The notes under the pieces were generated by a model. It was not told where the DNA came from. It did no database searches and worked only from the letters and a program-made list of their open reading frames with translations. Shown piece by piece: positions 38,633 to 49,432 of a stretch of DNA of 64,000 nucleotides. The position numbers were made by a program, and so were the translations under genes. Location of the stretch: positions 69,029 to 133,028 of the forward strand of contig JAACAK010000113.1 of NCBI GenBank assembly GCA_011774835.1, written 5' to 3'. Numbering within the stretch: position 1 is the stretch's first letter; each line of letters opens with the position of its first letter. This DNA is from Candidatus Kutchimonas denitrificans. GTDB taxonomy: Bacteria > Gemmatimonadota > Gemmatimonadetes > Palauibacterales > KS3-K002.

Positions 38633-39698
38633 TCCTCTTTCTCCCGCTCCTCTTCCAGCACGCGTCTCAGCGCCTCCCTGTGCGCGCCCTCCGCGAACAG
38701 CGTGGCGCCGGTCTTGACCAGATCCGATACGACATCGCTAAGGGGCCTCATGGATCGTTCGCGCTGGTACTGGCTCACGTCGCCGATGAACGGCCACAGC
38801 CTCCGCCGAACGTCCGTCGGCAGAACCTGCTCCAGGTACTCGAGCGAGAAGTTCTTCAGTCGTTCGTCATCCAGCACGACGCCATGAAACGCGGCGCGCA
38901 CTACCTCGGGTTCCAGGACCAGGCTGAGCAGTCGGAACGCGTGCTCGAGGCTCAACTCACCGCGCACGCCGACACGTCTGGCGACGAGGTCGTCGCTCTC
39001 CCTGTCGTCCAGCAGGTTCTGCAGTTCCCAGACCGCCCGACCGCGGCCGACCTCCGCTCGTATCGCTGCCACGGTCCGCCGCAGCAGAGAAGGGATCGGC
39101 AGATAGACGACCTCGAGGGCGGAGCGATAGAGCGACTTGCGCAGGGACGCATCGGCGCCACGGACCAGGGTGGCCACGAACAGTCGGGACATGACGAGGA
39201 GACCCCCCGAGCCCAGCATCAGCACCAGCGGCAGGATCGCCAGGGTCCAGGCGATGCCCGCGAAGGCGAGGAATCGCGATACGAGGAGCAGCCCACCCAG
39301 AACCCCGAGGTGAGGAGCAGGGTGCCGATCGCTGTGCACAGGTAGAACGCGACGACTTCCGCGCCGCCGGCGCTGGCGGGGCCGGCGACCCATGGCAGGA
39401 GCACGGCGAGGCCGGTCGCCAGCAGCAGCAGAATCGCCATCAGGACCTGGCGCGGCGGGTGCCGGGCCAGCAGGCCGGAGAAGCGCCCCACGGCGGGAAC
39501 GCTGAGGACGGCCACGCCCCCCATCACATAGGGCAAGGTCTCGACGGGAAAGGCGGGCAGGTACAGAGCTTCGCGGATCGAGCGGGCCAGCACGACGAAG
39601 CTCATGACGAGAAAAGCGCCGAGGATCAGCAGCGTGACCGACCGCACTTCGTGCGGCCGCACGTCGAGCCACGCGATCAGCCGTTGCCACAGGGTCAA
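38629..39698 (-). pseudogene. Frameshifted NTP/NDP translocase (MFS-like) with HEAT-like C-terminal region
   Basis: N-terminal TM half lies in ORF 39219-39698, C-terminal half in another frame (to 38629); switch near 39290-39320. Confidence 0.5.
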
Positions 39699-40126
39699 GA
39701 CGCGCGCCTCCGCCCAGTCGACTCAAGCGGGTTGGGCGTGGCGCGGCGAACCGCTGTCGCCGTCGGCCTGTGGTTCCGACACATGTCGTTCCCCCGGTGG
39801 TATCGGATCTGTGTGCGTCGTCGCCGGGGTCAGCGGGTGTCGGCTCCTGACCGACCGATGGCCCGGACCGGCAACTTGTCGCGCCGGTCCGGGGGCTTAG
39901 TTTGGCGATCCCGGAACAGCGAAAGGGGCCGGCGAGCCCGCTCGGATCTCGAGGTGAGATTCTGCATTCTGTGAAGGCGAGACTACCGCGGTTCGCGGGA
40001 GGCGTCAAGCTGGACGCCGTCCCCCGACGGCACCATCGCCGTCGTTTCCGCGTTCTTCAGGGTGCCGGGGGGTGGGCGTGTGTGGCTGTGACGGAACTTG
40101 TGTAATGATTTAGCTGGGAGAAAACG

Positions 40127-41557
40127 ATGGTTCGCAGGATCGGACTGGCGCTCGTGATGGTCGCGGCCGGCGTCGTAGGGCTGCCGCCGGGCACTACGGA
40201 AGCGCAGCAGGATCAGCGGCCGCTGCGCGCGCTGGGGGAGTTGAGCGCCTCGTTCGAGGCCCTGTCGGAGAAGGTGACGCCCGCTGTGGTGCAGATCACG
40301 GCGAGCGGCTACCAGCCGCCGCAGTCGGGCGACGCGCCCGGCAGCGGGCTGCTCACGCGACGCCAGGTCGGAGGGTCCGGGGTCATACTCGATCCCGCCG
40401 GCTACATCGTTACCAACCTCCATGTCGTGGATGGGGCGACGCGGATCCAGGTCCGCTTGCCGAGGCCGGCGGAGGATACGGGACCGGGTGCGTCGGTTTT
40501 GAAACCGGCGGGCGAGCTGGTTGGAGCTCAGGTGGTGGGCATCGATCGCGAGACCGACCTGGCCGTGCTCAAGGTAGACAGGCGTGATCTTCCCCACCTG
40601 GCACTGGGCGACTCGGAAGCGATCAAGAAGGGCCAGCTCGTCTTCGCGTTCGGAAGCCCGCTCGGACTGGAGAACTCGGTATCGATGGGCGTGGTGAGCG
40701 CGGTGGCCCGACAGCTGCGGCCTGAGGACCCGATGATCTACATCCAGACCGACGCGCCGATCAATCCCGGCAACAGCGGCGGTCCGCTGGTCGACACGCG
40801 CGGTGTGGTGGTGGGCATAAACACGCTGATCCTCTCGATGTCCGGTGGAAACCAGGGGCTCGGCTTCGCCGCACCCGCCAACATCGTGCGCAGCGTGTTC
40901 AACCAGATCAAGAACAGCGGGTATGTGAGGCGCGGAGAGATCGGTGTCCACGTGCAGACGGTGACGCCGATACTCGCCGGCGGCCTGAATCTGCACCGGG
41001 ACTGGGGCGTCATCATCGGCGATGTGTATCCCGGCAGCCCGGCCGAGCGGGCGGGCCTGCAGATCGGTGACATCATCTTGAAGATGGATGGCAAGGTGAT
41101 GGAAAACGGCCGCCAGTTCGATGTGAACGTGTATCAGCGCACCGTCGGCGACCGGGTCGTGCTCGAGATCCTGCGCGATCAGTCGAACATCGCCGTCCAG
41201 GTCCCCGTCTACGAGCGGCCGGATGACGCGAACCGCTTTTCGCCCATGGTTACGCCGGAGGAGAACCTGGTGCCCAGCCTCGGCGTGCTGGGGGTCGACC
41301 TGACGCCGCGAACCGCGGCCCTGCTCCCCGGCCTGCGAGGCGAGCGCGGCGTGGTCGTGGCCGCCCGGGCGCCCGACGCCACCTACGGGAAAGTCGGGCT
41401 CCTTCCCGGAGACGTCATCCACGCGGTGAACGGCGAGCGGGTGACCAGCCTGGTGGAGCTGAGAGAAAAGGTCCAGGGGATCGAGGCGAGCGAAGCGGTG
41501 GTGTTGCAGGTGCAGCGTCGTGGCCAGCTGATGTTCCTGGCGTTCCAGATGGAATAG
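40127..41557 (+). CDS. HtrA/DegP-like serine protease with PDZ domains
   Basis: GSGVILDPAGYIVTNLHVV, TDLAVLKVD, INPGNSGGPLVDTRG, two PDZ regions. Confidence 0.93.
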   Translation: MVRRIGLALVMVAAGVVGLPPGTTEAQQDQRPLRALGELSASFEALSEKVTPAVVQITASGYQPPQSGDAPGSGLLTRRQVGGSGVILDPAGYIVTNLHVVDGATRIQVRLPRPAEDTGPGASVLKPAGELVGAQVVGIDRETDLAVLKVDRRDLPHLALGDSEAIKKGQLVFAFGSPLGLENSVSMGVVSAVARQLRPEDPMIYIQTDAPINPGNSGGPLVDTRGVVVGINTLILSMSGGNQGLGFAAPANIVRSVFNQIKNSGYVRRGEIGVHVQTVTPILAGGLNLHRDWGVIIGDVYPGSPAERAGLQIGDIILKMDGKVMENGRQFDVNVYQRTVGDRVVLEILRDQSNIAVQVPVYERPDDANRFSPMVTPEENLVPSLGVLGVDLTPRTAALLPGLRGERGVVVAARAPDATYGKVGLLPGDVIHAVNGERVTSLVELREKVQGIEASEAVVLQVQRRGQLMFLAFQME

Positions 41558-41733
41558 TCGGCGGGAGGCGGCGGCAAACGCCTGTTTGTCCGCCGCCTCG
41601 CGCTCCGCACCCGCCCGACCCTATCTTCGTTCTGCCTTACCCAATCACCAGTTCCTGACCGCGGGGTCGCCCGACGCAGGCGCCGACCCCGGCGCGCGGC
41701 ATGATGGTCCCAAAACGAACCGGGAGGTTGAAC

Positions 41734-42291
41734 ATGCCTGACGTCTCACTGGTTTCCCTCTGGCTGCCGATACTCCTGTCAGCGCTGATCGTCTTCGTCG
41801 CCGCTTTCGTCGCGTGGACGGTCCTTCCGCACCATCGCAGCGACTGGGTGGGCATTCCCAACGACGAGCTGCTACTGAACGCGATTCGCAGCCTGAACCT
41901 GGGCCGGGGGCAGTACGTCTTTCCGTACGCGGCGACGCCGGAGGGTCGCAAACAGGAGGGCGCCGAGGAAAAGATCAAACAGGGTCCAATGGGCATGCTG
42001 ATCGTCAGCGAGCCGCCGAACATGACGAAGAGCTTGATCCAGTACTTCATCTTCTGTCTGGGCGTCTCGTTCATGGTCGGTTACGTCGGCTACGCCGCGA
42101 TCGATGCCGGCGCCGAATATCTGCACGTCTTCCGCGTACTGGGAACGGTGGCGTTCCTGGCCTACGGTGCGGCGGAAATTCCGGGGGCGATCTGGCTGGG
42201 GCGCACGTGGAGCAGCGTCTGGAAGAGCGTGATCGATGCCCTCGTATTCGGCCTGCTGACCGGCGGCGTCTTCGGCTGGTTGTGGCCGTAA
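41734..42291 (+). CDS. Hypothetical membrane protein
   Basis: Four or more TM segments; ATG at 41734. Confidence 0.7.
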   Translation: MPDVSLVSLWLPILLSALIVFVAAFVAWTVLPHHRSDWVGIPNDELLLNAIRSLNLGRGQYVFPYAATPEGRKQEGAEEKIKQGPMGMLIVSEPPNMTKSLIQYFIFCLGVSFMVGYVGYAAIDAGAEYLHVFRVLGTVAFLAYGAAEIPGAIWLGRTWSSVWKSVIDALVFGLLTGGVFGWLWP

Positions 42292-42339
42292 AGCGAGAAA
42301 AATAAACAGCGGAGGGTAAGGAGTAGGGGGTGGGCTGTG

Positions 42340-42396
42340 CGGAGTGGGGAGTGGAGAGCAGCCGGCGAACCTTCTCCCCACTCCCTACTCCCGACC
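42340..42396. repeat. Inverted repeat of GGGAGTGG-type low-complexity sequence
   Basis: GGAGTGGGGAG and CTCCCCACTCC perfect 11-bp arms in the intergenic region. Confidence 0.55.
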
Positions 42397-42636
42397 GACA
42401 TACGCCGTTCGTTTCCGGGATGCCCGGTCCCGGGCTCGGTAAACCGGTTCAGCCCCGGGCGGCGCGTTGCGCGGCCCGACCAGGACAAATCCGCGCCACG
42501 CGGTGCGTTTGGCCCTCCCGATCCAACCCGATGGCTGGCACGCAACTTCCATTAGTAATGAATCGCTGGCAGGGTGCACGGGGGCCGATCCCCTGACCCC
42601 TTACTGTTTCACTGTTCACCTGTCTACTGATTCTCT

Positions 42637-45084
42637 ATGGAATCTATCTGGCAAGACGTTCGTTTCGGTGTCCGGAAGCTGGCGCGGAATCCCGCCTTCG
42701 CCGCGATCACGGTGCTGACCCTGGCGCTGGGGATCGGTGCGAACACCGCGATCTTCAGCGTGGTCTACGACGTGCTGCTCCGGCCGTTGCCGTTCGAGGA
42801 TCCGGATCGCCTGGTGATGGTGTGGGAGCACGCGATCGAGCGGAACCGCACCCAAAACGTCGTATCGCCGGCGAACTACCTGGAGTGGAAGGACCAGAAC
42901 CGGGTGTTCGAGGACATGGCGGCGATGTTCAGCCGCGGCGCGGTGCTGTCGGGACCGGACGGGCCGCAGCGGATCCAGGCATCGCTGGTGCAGCCCGGCT
43001 ATTTCGAGATCCTCGGGGTCGATGCGGCGCTCGGCCGCGTGTTCACGCCGGAAGAGGGGGTGGAAGGCAATGACCGGGTGACCGTGCTAAGCCACGGGCT
43101 GTGGCAGCGGCGCTTCGGCGGCGACCCGGAGATCATCGGGCGGACCGTGACGGTGGAGGGGATCGAGCACACCGTCGTCGGGGTGGCCCCGGCCGGCTTC
43201 GAGGGGATCCGCTTCCGACCCCAGGCGGCGGCGTTCCGGTCCGATTGGCTGCAGGCCCAGGACCTCTGGGTCCCGCTGACGCTGGGTGAGGACGCACGGT
43301 CCTCCTACGGTCGCTCGCTGTTCGTTCTGGCCCGGCTGGCGCCGGATGTCAGCCTGGAACAGGCGCAGGCCGAGATGAAGACGATCGCGGGCCGCCTGGA
43401 GGAGGCCCACGACTTCAACGCCGGCTGGACCGCCAACGTCGTCCCGCTGCACAGCCAGGTGGTGGGGAACGCGCGGCCAGCGCTGCTCATCCTGGTGGCC
43501 GCGGTAGGGCTGGTCCTGCTCATCGCCTGCGCCAACGTGGCCAACCTGCTGCTCGCCCATGCGTCGGCCCGGGGCCGGGAGATCGCGGTCCGTGGCGCGT
43601 TGGGCGCCGGCCGGCGACGGCTGCTGCGACAGATGATCACCGAGAGCCTCATCCTGGCGCTGGCGGGCGCGGCGGTCGGGGTGGTGTTCGCGGTGTGGGG
43701 GATCGAGGCCCTGGTAGCGCTCAGCCCGGGCGACATCCCGCGTCTGGAGAACGTGGGGCTCAGCTGGCCGGTGCTGGCTTTCACCGCCGGCGTGGCGCTG
43801 GTGGCGGCGCTTTTGTCCGGCGTGGTGCCCGCGCTCCAGGCTTCTCGGACGGACCTGCAGGCGCCGCTTCGGGAAGGCGGCCGGGGTGGCACCGAGCTGA
43901 GCGGGCGTCGGGCCCGGCGCGGCCTGGTAGTGACGGAAATGGCGCTGGCGGTGGTCCTCCTCATCGGCGCCGGCCTCATCATGCGCAGCTTCTGGGCGCT
44001 GTGGCAGGTCGACCCCGGGTTCCAGGCCGAACGCCTGATCAGCGCCCAGGTGACCCTGCGAGGGAGCGACTACACGGGGATGAGGGGCCGGGCCGAGTTC
44101 GCCGACCGGCTGCTGGAGCGGGTGCGGGGATTGCCCGGCGTGGAGTCGGCGGCCACCACGGTGGCCCGCCCGCTGGGTGGCGGACTGGCGCCGGGGACAT
44201 CGTTCTGGCCCACCGATCGGCCGACCCCGTCGCCGGGCGACCGGCCGACGGCGGACATCCGCATGATCAGCCCGGAGTATTTCCGGACCATGGGGATTCC
44301 GCTGCTCCGGGGCCGCGAGTTCGATTCTCGGGATGGCCCCGATTCGCCGCCGGTGATCATCATCAACCGGACGGCGGCGGCGACCCACTGGCCGGATCAG
44401 GATCCGATCGGCAAGCGGATGGTGGTGCGCATGGGAGACGAGACCCCGCGCGAGATCGTCGGGGTCGTGGGAGATGTGCGGCACAGCGAGCTGGGCGTGG
44501 CCCCGCGAGCCAAGATCTACTTTCCGCATACCCAGCTGAATTTCCCGTGGATGGACATCATGGTTCGCACCGCCAGCGATCCGGCTACGCTGGTCCCGGC
44601 GCTCCGACGCGAGGTGCAGGCACTCGACCCCAACCTGCCCGTCTACTCGGTGAAGCGGATGAACGCGGTGGTCTCGGAATCGGTAGCGCATGAACGGTTC
44701 AGCACCCTCCTGATGGCCGGGTTCGCGTTCGTGGCGCTCGTCCTGGCCGCCGTGGGGATCTACGGTGTCATGGCCTATTCGGTGAACCAGCGAACCCAGG
44801 AGATCGGGGTCCGGATCGCCCTCGGCGCTGAGAGCGGCAAGGTGCTGACCCTGGTGGTGCGTGAGGGGATGTCGCTTGCCCTGCTCGGCGTGGCCATCGG
44901 GCTGGCCGTCGGCTTCGGGCTGGCCCGGCTCCTCTCCAGCCAGCTCTACCAGATCAGCGCCGCCGATCCGTTCACCTTTTCCGCCGTCGCGCTGATCCTG
45001 GCGCTCACCGCGCTCCTCGCCTGCTGGTTCCCCGCCTGGCGGGCGGCCCGGACGGACCCGGTTGACGCCTTGAGATACGAGTGA
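42637..45084 (+). CDS. ADOP/MacB-like ABC transporter permease
   Basis: MESIWQDVRFGVRKLARNPAFAAITVLTLALGIGANTAIFSVVY; two FtsX-like domains with MacB periplasmic regions. Confidence 0.92.
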   Translation: MESIWQDVRFGVRKLARNPAFAAITVLTLALGIGANTAIFSVVYDVLLRPLPFEDPDRLVMVWEHAIERNRTQNVVSPANYLEWKDQNRVFEDMAAMFSRGAVLSGPDGPQRIQASLVQPGYFEILGVDAALGRVFTPEEGVEGNDRVTVLSHGLWQRRFGGDPEIIGRTVTVEGIEHTVVGVAPAGFEGIRFRPQAAAFRSDWLQAQDLWVPLTLGEDARSSYGRSLFVLARLAPDVSLEQAQAEMKTIAGRLEEAHDFNAGWTANVVPLHSQVVGNARPALLILVAAVGLVLLIACANVANLLLAHASARGREIAVRGALGAGRRRLLRQMITESLILALAGAAVGVVFAVWGIEALVALSPGDIPRLENVGLSWPVLAFTAGVALVAALLSGVVPALQASRTDLQAPLREGGRGGTELSGRRARRGLVVTEMALAVVLLIGAGLIMRSFWALWQVDPGFQAERLISAQVTLRGSDYTGMRGRAEFADRLLERVRGLPGVESAATTVARPLGGGLAPGTSFWPTDRPTPSPGDRPTADIRMISPEYFRTMGIPLLRGREFDSRDGPDSPPVIIINRTAAATHWPDQDPIGKRMVVRMGDETPREIVGVVGDVRHSELGVAPRAKIYFPHTQLNFPWMDIMVRTASDPATLVPALRREVQALDPNLPVYSVKRMNAVVSESVAHERFSTLLMAGFAFVALVLAAVGIYGVMAYSVNQRTQEIGVRIALGAESGKVLTLVVREGMSLALLGVAIGLAVGFGLARLLSSQLYQISAADPFTFSAVALILALTALLACWFPAWRAARTDPVDALRYE

Positions 45085-45089
45085 GTGGT

Positions 45090-45195
45090 AGCGGGTAGTG
45101 GGTAGTGGGTAGTGCGCAGCGGGTAATCAGCGCCTGAGGAGCCAATGGATGGAGCGCCCCACCACCCACCACCCACTACCGCCTACCCACTACCG
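45090..45195. repeat. GGGTAGT low-complexity tandem and inverted repeat
   Basis: AGCGGGTAGTGGGTAGTGGGTAGTG versus CACTACCGCCTACCCACTACCGCT across about 100 bp. Confidence 0.55.
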
Positions 45196-45393
45196 CTCGC
45201 CGCCCACCCCTTCCCCCTTGCCACCACAGGGGTCCGGTGCGTAAAGTCCCGCTGGCAGCGGGCACACCAACCCCCGCAGGACAGGACCCGGTCCAGATTG
45301 ACGATCGCGACCGGTGGCTCCGATAAGCGACGGAATAGGGCCAGGAACAACTTGAGCGGCGATACGGACCAGACGCCACTCCCGAAGCCGGGC

Positions 45394-46605
45394 ATGAAGT
45401 CGGCCGACGAACTCGAGGACATCCTCCGCGAGGAGCTGACGCCCGAGTTGCAAGTCGTCCGGCGGTTGGGCCGAGGCTCGATGGGTGACGTGTACCTGGC
45501 GAGGGAGGAGACGCTGAAGCGCATGGTCGCGGTGAAGGTTCTGTCCCCCCGGCTCGCCCGGGACAGCCAGGCGCGGGCCCGGTTCGAGCGCGAGGCCCAA
45601 TCTTCCGCCGCCCTCGAGCACCCCAACATAGTGGGCGTCTATCGCGTCGGCCGCCTCTCGAACGACTTGCCATACATCGTCATGCAGTACGTGAAGGGGA
45701 CGACGATGGCCAATCGTTTGAAGGCGCAGGGGCCGTTGCAGGTCGACGTGGCGCGACGCGTGATCGCCGAAATGGCGTCGGCCCTGCAGGCGGCGCACAA
45801 GCGGGGGATCGTTCACCGCGACATCCGTCCCGACAACGTGCTTTACGAAGAGGAAACGGGCCGCGCGCTGCTGAGCGATTTCGGCATCGCTGCGATCCTG
45901 GCGCGCGGCGACAGCAGCCAGCCGACCCGCATCACCCGCACGGGCGAACTGGTGGGCGATCCGCGGTACATGAGCCCGGAGCAGCTGATGGGGAACGAGG
46001 TCACGGAGCGAAGCGACGTTTACGGCCTGGGCTTACTGGGCTACGAGCTGCTGACCGGCAGTGGTCCGTACGACGCGACCTCCAAGCGCGAGATGTTCAC
46101 GGCTCACGTCCACCACGAGCCGAGGAAGCTCTCGGAGCTGCGCGCCGGAATCGACCCGGAGTTGGAGCGAGTGCTGGCGGCCTGCCTCAACAAGAAGCCG
46201 GAAGACAGACCCAGCTCCGGCGACGTTCACGAGCGGCTGACCGATCTGTCGACGGGGGAAGTGACCCCGGTGCCGGGGGGCGCGGCGCGGTCGGCTTCGT
46301 CGGGCGATGTGTTCGGCAAGATGAAAGAGCGCTACCTGCCGCAGATCATGCTGGTCTACGGGGCGATCGGTTGGGGCGCGCTCGAGGTCTCCTCGCAGCT
46401 GGTCGAAATGAACGTCGTGCCGAACGTCCTTTACAAGCTGGTGCTCGTGGCGGTCCTCACCGGGCTTCCCGCCGTGCTGATCGGCGCCTGGTTCCACGGC
46501 AAAAAGGGAAGACAGCGGTTCCGGGCGATCGAGTACTGGCTGTTCGGCGTCCTCTTCCTGGTCTGGCTGGTGGTCAGCACGGTGATCCTCATCGGCTGGC
46601 TGTAG
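45394..46605 (+). CDS. Serine/threonine protein kinase with C-terminal TM segments
   Basis: GRGSMGDVY, VAVKVL, HRDIRPDN, SDFGIA, MSPEQ; start at ATG 45394. Confidence 0.93.
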   Translation: MKSADELEDILREELTPELQVVRRLGRGSMGDVYLAREETLKRMVAVKVLSPRLARDSQARARFEREAQSSAALEHPNIVGVYRVGRLSNDLPYIVMQYVKGTTMANRLKAQGPLQVDVARRVIAEMASALQAAHKRGIVHRDIRPDNVLYEEETGRALLSDFGIAAILARGDSSQPTRITRTGELVGDPRYMSPEQLMGNEVTERSDVYGLGLLGYELLTGSGPYDATSKREMFTAHVHHEPRKLSELRAGIDPELERVLAACLNKKPEDRPSSGDVHERLTDLSTGEVTPVPGGAARSASSGDVFGKMKERYLPQIMLVYGAIGWGALEVSSQLVEMNVVPNVLYKLVLVAVLTGLPAVLIGAWFHGKKGRQRFRAIEYWLFGVLFLVWLVVSTVILIGWL

Positions 46606-46620
46606 GTCGCCGAACCCTCC

Positions 46621-47268
46621 TCAGGCCCCGTTCCGCGAGACGCGATTGATCAGCCAACGCAGGCGGCGCGGCGCGCCTAGCTGTTTGAGCGCGCGGAGCT
46701 GGACGGAACGCAGCCGCCCGTCCGACCACCACGAATCCGCCCGGCGAAGATTCTCTTCGAAGATAGGGATCAGCGGCACGCCCTCGGGATGGGTGCGAAC
46801 GAAGGCGAGCTGCGCCCTGATGCAGGCGCGCTCGACCCGCGGGCGGATCGCCTCGTCGAAGGCGATGCCCCGACGCCGCACGCGCGCGTGGGTCGCCTCG
46901 TGTACCAGGAGGGCGGCGACGTAGGAAACGGATACCTTCTCGTCGCCGACGAACGAGTCGCGAAGCATGCAGAGCCGCAGTTCGTCGATCCACTGGCCTC
47001 GGGCATAATCCGGGATCGGTCCGATCCAGATCTTCGGCATGTCTCGCTTCAGGTGAGCGTAGCGCGGCGGATCGAAGCGGGCGATGGTGGTCAGAGCCGC
47101 GTCCACCTTGCGGAAAGAATCCTCTACGTCGTGCGTGCCGATGCGCGAGGAAGCGACGGTGATGCCGTGGAGCACGCGCTTCGGTGCCAGCGCGTAAAGC
47201 AGCGCATAGAACCAGTGGCCCAGGCGCCAGTTGCGCAGGTCGATGTCGTGATCGGCGCTCGTAGTCAA
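46621..47268 (-). CDS. Hypothetical protein with HExxH (HEATH) motif
   Basis: ALLVHEATHAR zincin-like motif; no family recognised. Confidence 0.65.
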   Translation of the reverse strand: MTTSADHDIDLRNWRLGHWFYALLYALAPKRVLHGITVASSRIGTHDVEDSFRKVDAALTTIARFDPPRYAHLKRDMPKIWIGPIPDYARGQWIDELRLCMLRDSFVGDEKVSVSYVAALLVHEATHARVRRRGIAFDEAIRPRVERACIRAQLAFVRTHPEGVPLIPIFEENLRRADSWWSDGRLRSVQLRALKQLGAPRRLRWLINRVSRNGA

Positions 47269-47442
47269 GGTGCGTACGCCTAATCCGGCAGATTCGGTAT
47301 CGCGGGGGAGGTTTTAGGCGGATTCGAGACAACGTCGGGGGTCACTAATATGGGGCTTCGGCCCGGAAAGTCCAATATCCGCCGCACGGCGGTGGCGCCC
47401 CCCGCGCACCCGCCCCCCGGTCCGGCGCCCTAGCCCCGCCTC

Positions 47443-48243
47443 CTACTTCGTGCTGCGGACCAGGCGGTAGAGCTCCCGGTAGATCGCCGGGTTCCCGGCG
47501 ATGAAGCCACCGTGCTCGATGACGTCGTCGTTGCCCGCCAGGTCTGTGATCACGCCGCCCGCCTCGCGCAGGATGAGCACACCGGCCGCCACGTCCCAGG
47601 GGGCCAGGTGCAGCTCCCAGAAGCCGTCCAGCCGACCGCAGGCGAGGTCGCACAGATCGATGGCGGCGGACCCGGTGCGGCGGATGCCACTGGTCCGGGG
47701 CAGTATTTCGCCGAATTGCTTCATGTACGTCCCCAGCAGCTCGGTCTTCTTGAACGGGAACCCCGTCCCGATGAGCGCCAGCTTCAGCTCGTCGACCTTC
47801 GAAACCGCGATCGGATGCCCATCCATCCGGGCTCCTTCGCCGCGCATCGCCTCGAACGTCTCCCAGCGGCCGCTGTTCACCACCACGGCCGCCGCCAGGC
47901 CCTGCGAATCGACGGCGGCGATGGACACCGAGTGATACGGATAGCCGTGCAGGTAGTTGGTCGTGCCATCGAGAGGGTCGACGTACCAGGTGACCTCCGC
48001 ATCGTCGGACTCCGGACCGCCCCAATCGCTCTCCTCCGCGGCGATCGCGTGGTTCGGGAACGTCTCGCGGATCGCGCCCACCGCCGCCGCTTCGGCCTCG
48101 TGGTCGACCTCGCTCACCCAGTCGGCGTGGCCCTTCTCTGTCCAGGCCTCCGGGTCGAGGCGGCTGGCGCCACGCCGGTGGATCGCGGCCGCCGCTTCAG
48201 CGGCGTTCCGGGCGGCGTGCAGCAGGTCTTCCAGCGAGTTCAT
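47443..48243 (-). CDS. Inositol monophosphatase family protein
   Basis: AAEESDWGG, WYVDPLDGTTNYLHGYP, DVAAGVLILREAGG. Confidence 0.93.
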   Translation of the reverse strand: MNSLEDLLHAARNAAEAAAAIHRRGASRLDPEAWTEKGHADWVSEVDHEAEAAAVGAIRETFPNHAIAAEESDWGGPESDDAEVTWYVDPLDGTTNYLHGYPYHSVSIAAVDSQGLAAAVVVNSGRWETFEAMRGEGARMDGHPIAVSKVDELKLALIGTGFPFKKTELLGTYMKQFGEILPRTSGIRRTGSAAIDLCDLACGRLDGFWELHLAPWDVAAGVLILREAGGVITDLAGNDDVIEHGGFIAGNPAIYRELYRLVRSTK

Positions 48244-48344
48244 AGCTTGATCGGGTTATAGCGGTTCGGTAACTTAAGCCGCCGTTCAGCCGGGTACCAG
48301 TCGGTAACTTGCGGGACCCGGATTCCTCGTATTCGAATCAGCGA

Positions 48345-49352
48345 ATGACGAAGAAGAAGCGCGTATTCAGCGGTATTCAGCCTTCGGGCGAGCTGCACAT
48401 CGGCAACTATCTCGGCGCGGTGAAGAACTGGGTCGAGCTGCAGGAGCAGTACGAGTGCTTCTTCTGCATCGTCGATCTGCACGCCGTGACGCAGCCTTAC
48501 GAGCCGGAGGAGATGCCGGCGCGCGTGTTCGACATGGCGCTCACGCTGATGGCGGCTGGCCTCGATCCTGAGAAGTGCACGATCTTCGTCCAGTCGCACG
48601 TGCCACAGCATGCCGAGCTGGCCTGGCTGTTCAACACCGTGACGCCGATAGGCGAGCTGGAGCGGATGACCCAGTACAAGGACAAGGCGTCGCGGCAGGA
48701 ATCGGTTCTGGCGGGGCTGCTGAACTACCCGGTGCTGCAGGCGGCGGACATCCTGCTCTACCAGGCGGAGCTGGTGCCGGTGGGCGAGGACCAGGTGCAG
48801 CACGTGGAGCTGACGCGGGAGATCGCGCGGAAGTGGAACGGCCGGTTCGGAGAGTACTTCCCGGAGCCGGAGGCGCTGGTCGGGGAGGTGCGTCGGGTGA
48901 TGGGTCTCGACGGACAGGCCAAGATGTCGAAATCGCTGGGCAACACGATCGGCCTGCTCGAGTCGCCGGACGAGATCTGGGCGAAGCTGCGGCCGGCTGT
49001 CACCGATCCGGCACGGGTGAGGCGCGAGGACCCGGGTAATCCCTTCGTGTGCAACATCTTCAGCCTGCATCGCCACTTCTCCAGTCCGGCCGACATCGCC
49101 TGGTCCGAGCACGGATGCCGCACGGCGGGGATCGGCTGCATCGATTGCAAGCGGCGGCTGGCCGACAACATCATCAAGGAGCTGGACCCGATCCGCGAGC
49201 GGGCGATGGAATTGAAGCGGCATCCGGAGCGCGTCGCCGAAACCCTGGAACGGGGTGCCGAGCACTGCCGGGAGATCGCGTCGAGCACCATGCAGGAGGC
49301 GCTGGCGCGGATGGGCCTCAGGGGCGGCGGTCCGAAGGTGAAGGGGAGGTAG
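48345..49352 (+). CDS. trpS: Tryptophanyl-tRNA synthetase
   Basis: FSGIQPSGELHIGNYLGAVKNWV and KMSKS. Confidence 0.96.
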   Translation: MTKKKRVFSGIQPSGELHIGNYLGAVKNWVELQEQYECFFCIVDLHAVTQPYEPEEMPARVFDMALTLMAAGLDPEKCTIFVQSHVPQHAELAWLFNTVTPIGELERMTQYKDKASRQESVLAGLLNYPVLQAADILLYQAELVPVGEDQVQHVELTREIARKWNGRFGEYFPEPEALVGEVRRVMGLDGQAKMSKSLGNTIGLLESPDEIWAKLRPAVTDPARVRREDPGNPFVCNIFSLHRHFSSPADIAWSEHGCRTAGIGCIDCKRRLADNIIKELDPIRERAMELKRHPERVAETLERGAEHCREIASSTMQEALARMGLRGGGPKVKGR

Positions 49353-49432
49353 ATTCGGACGGTTCGGCGCGGCCCGCTCGCATCCGTCGCCGCATAGCAT
49401 TCCACGGTTCCGGCCTCGGCAGGAGGGGTCAC

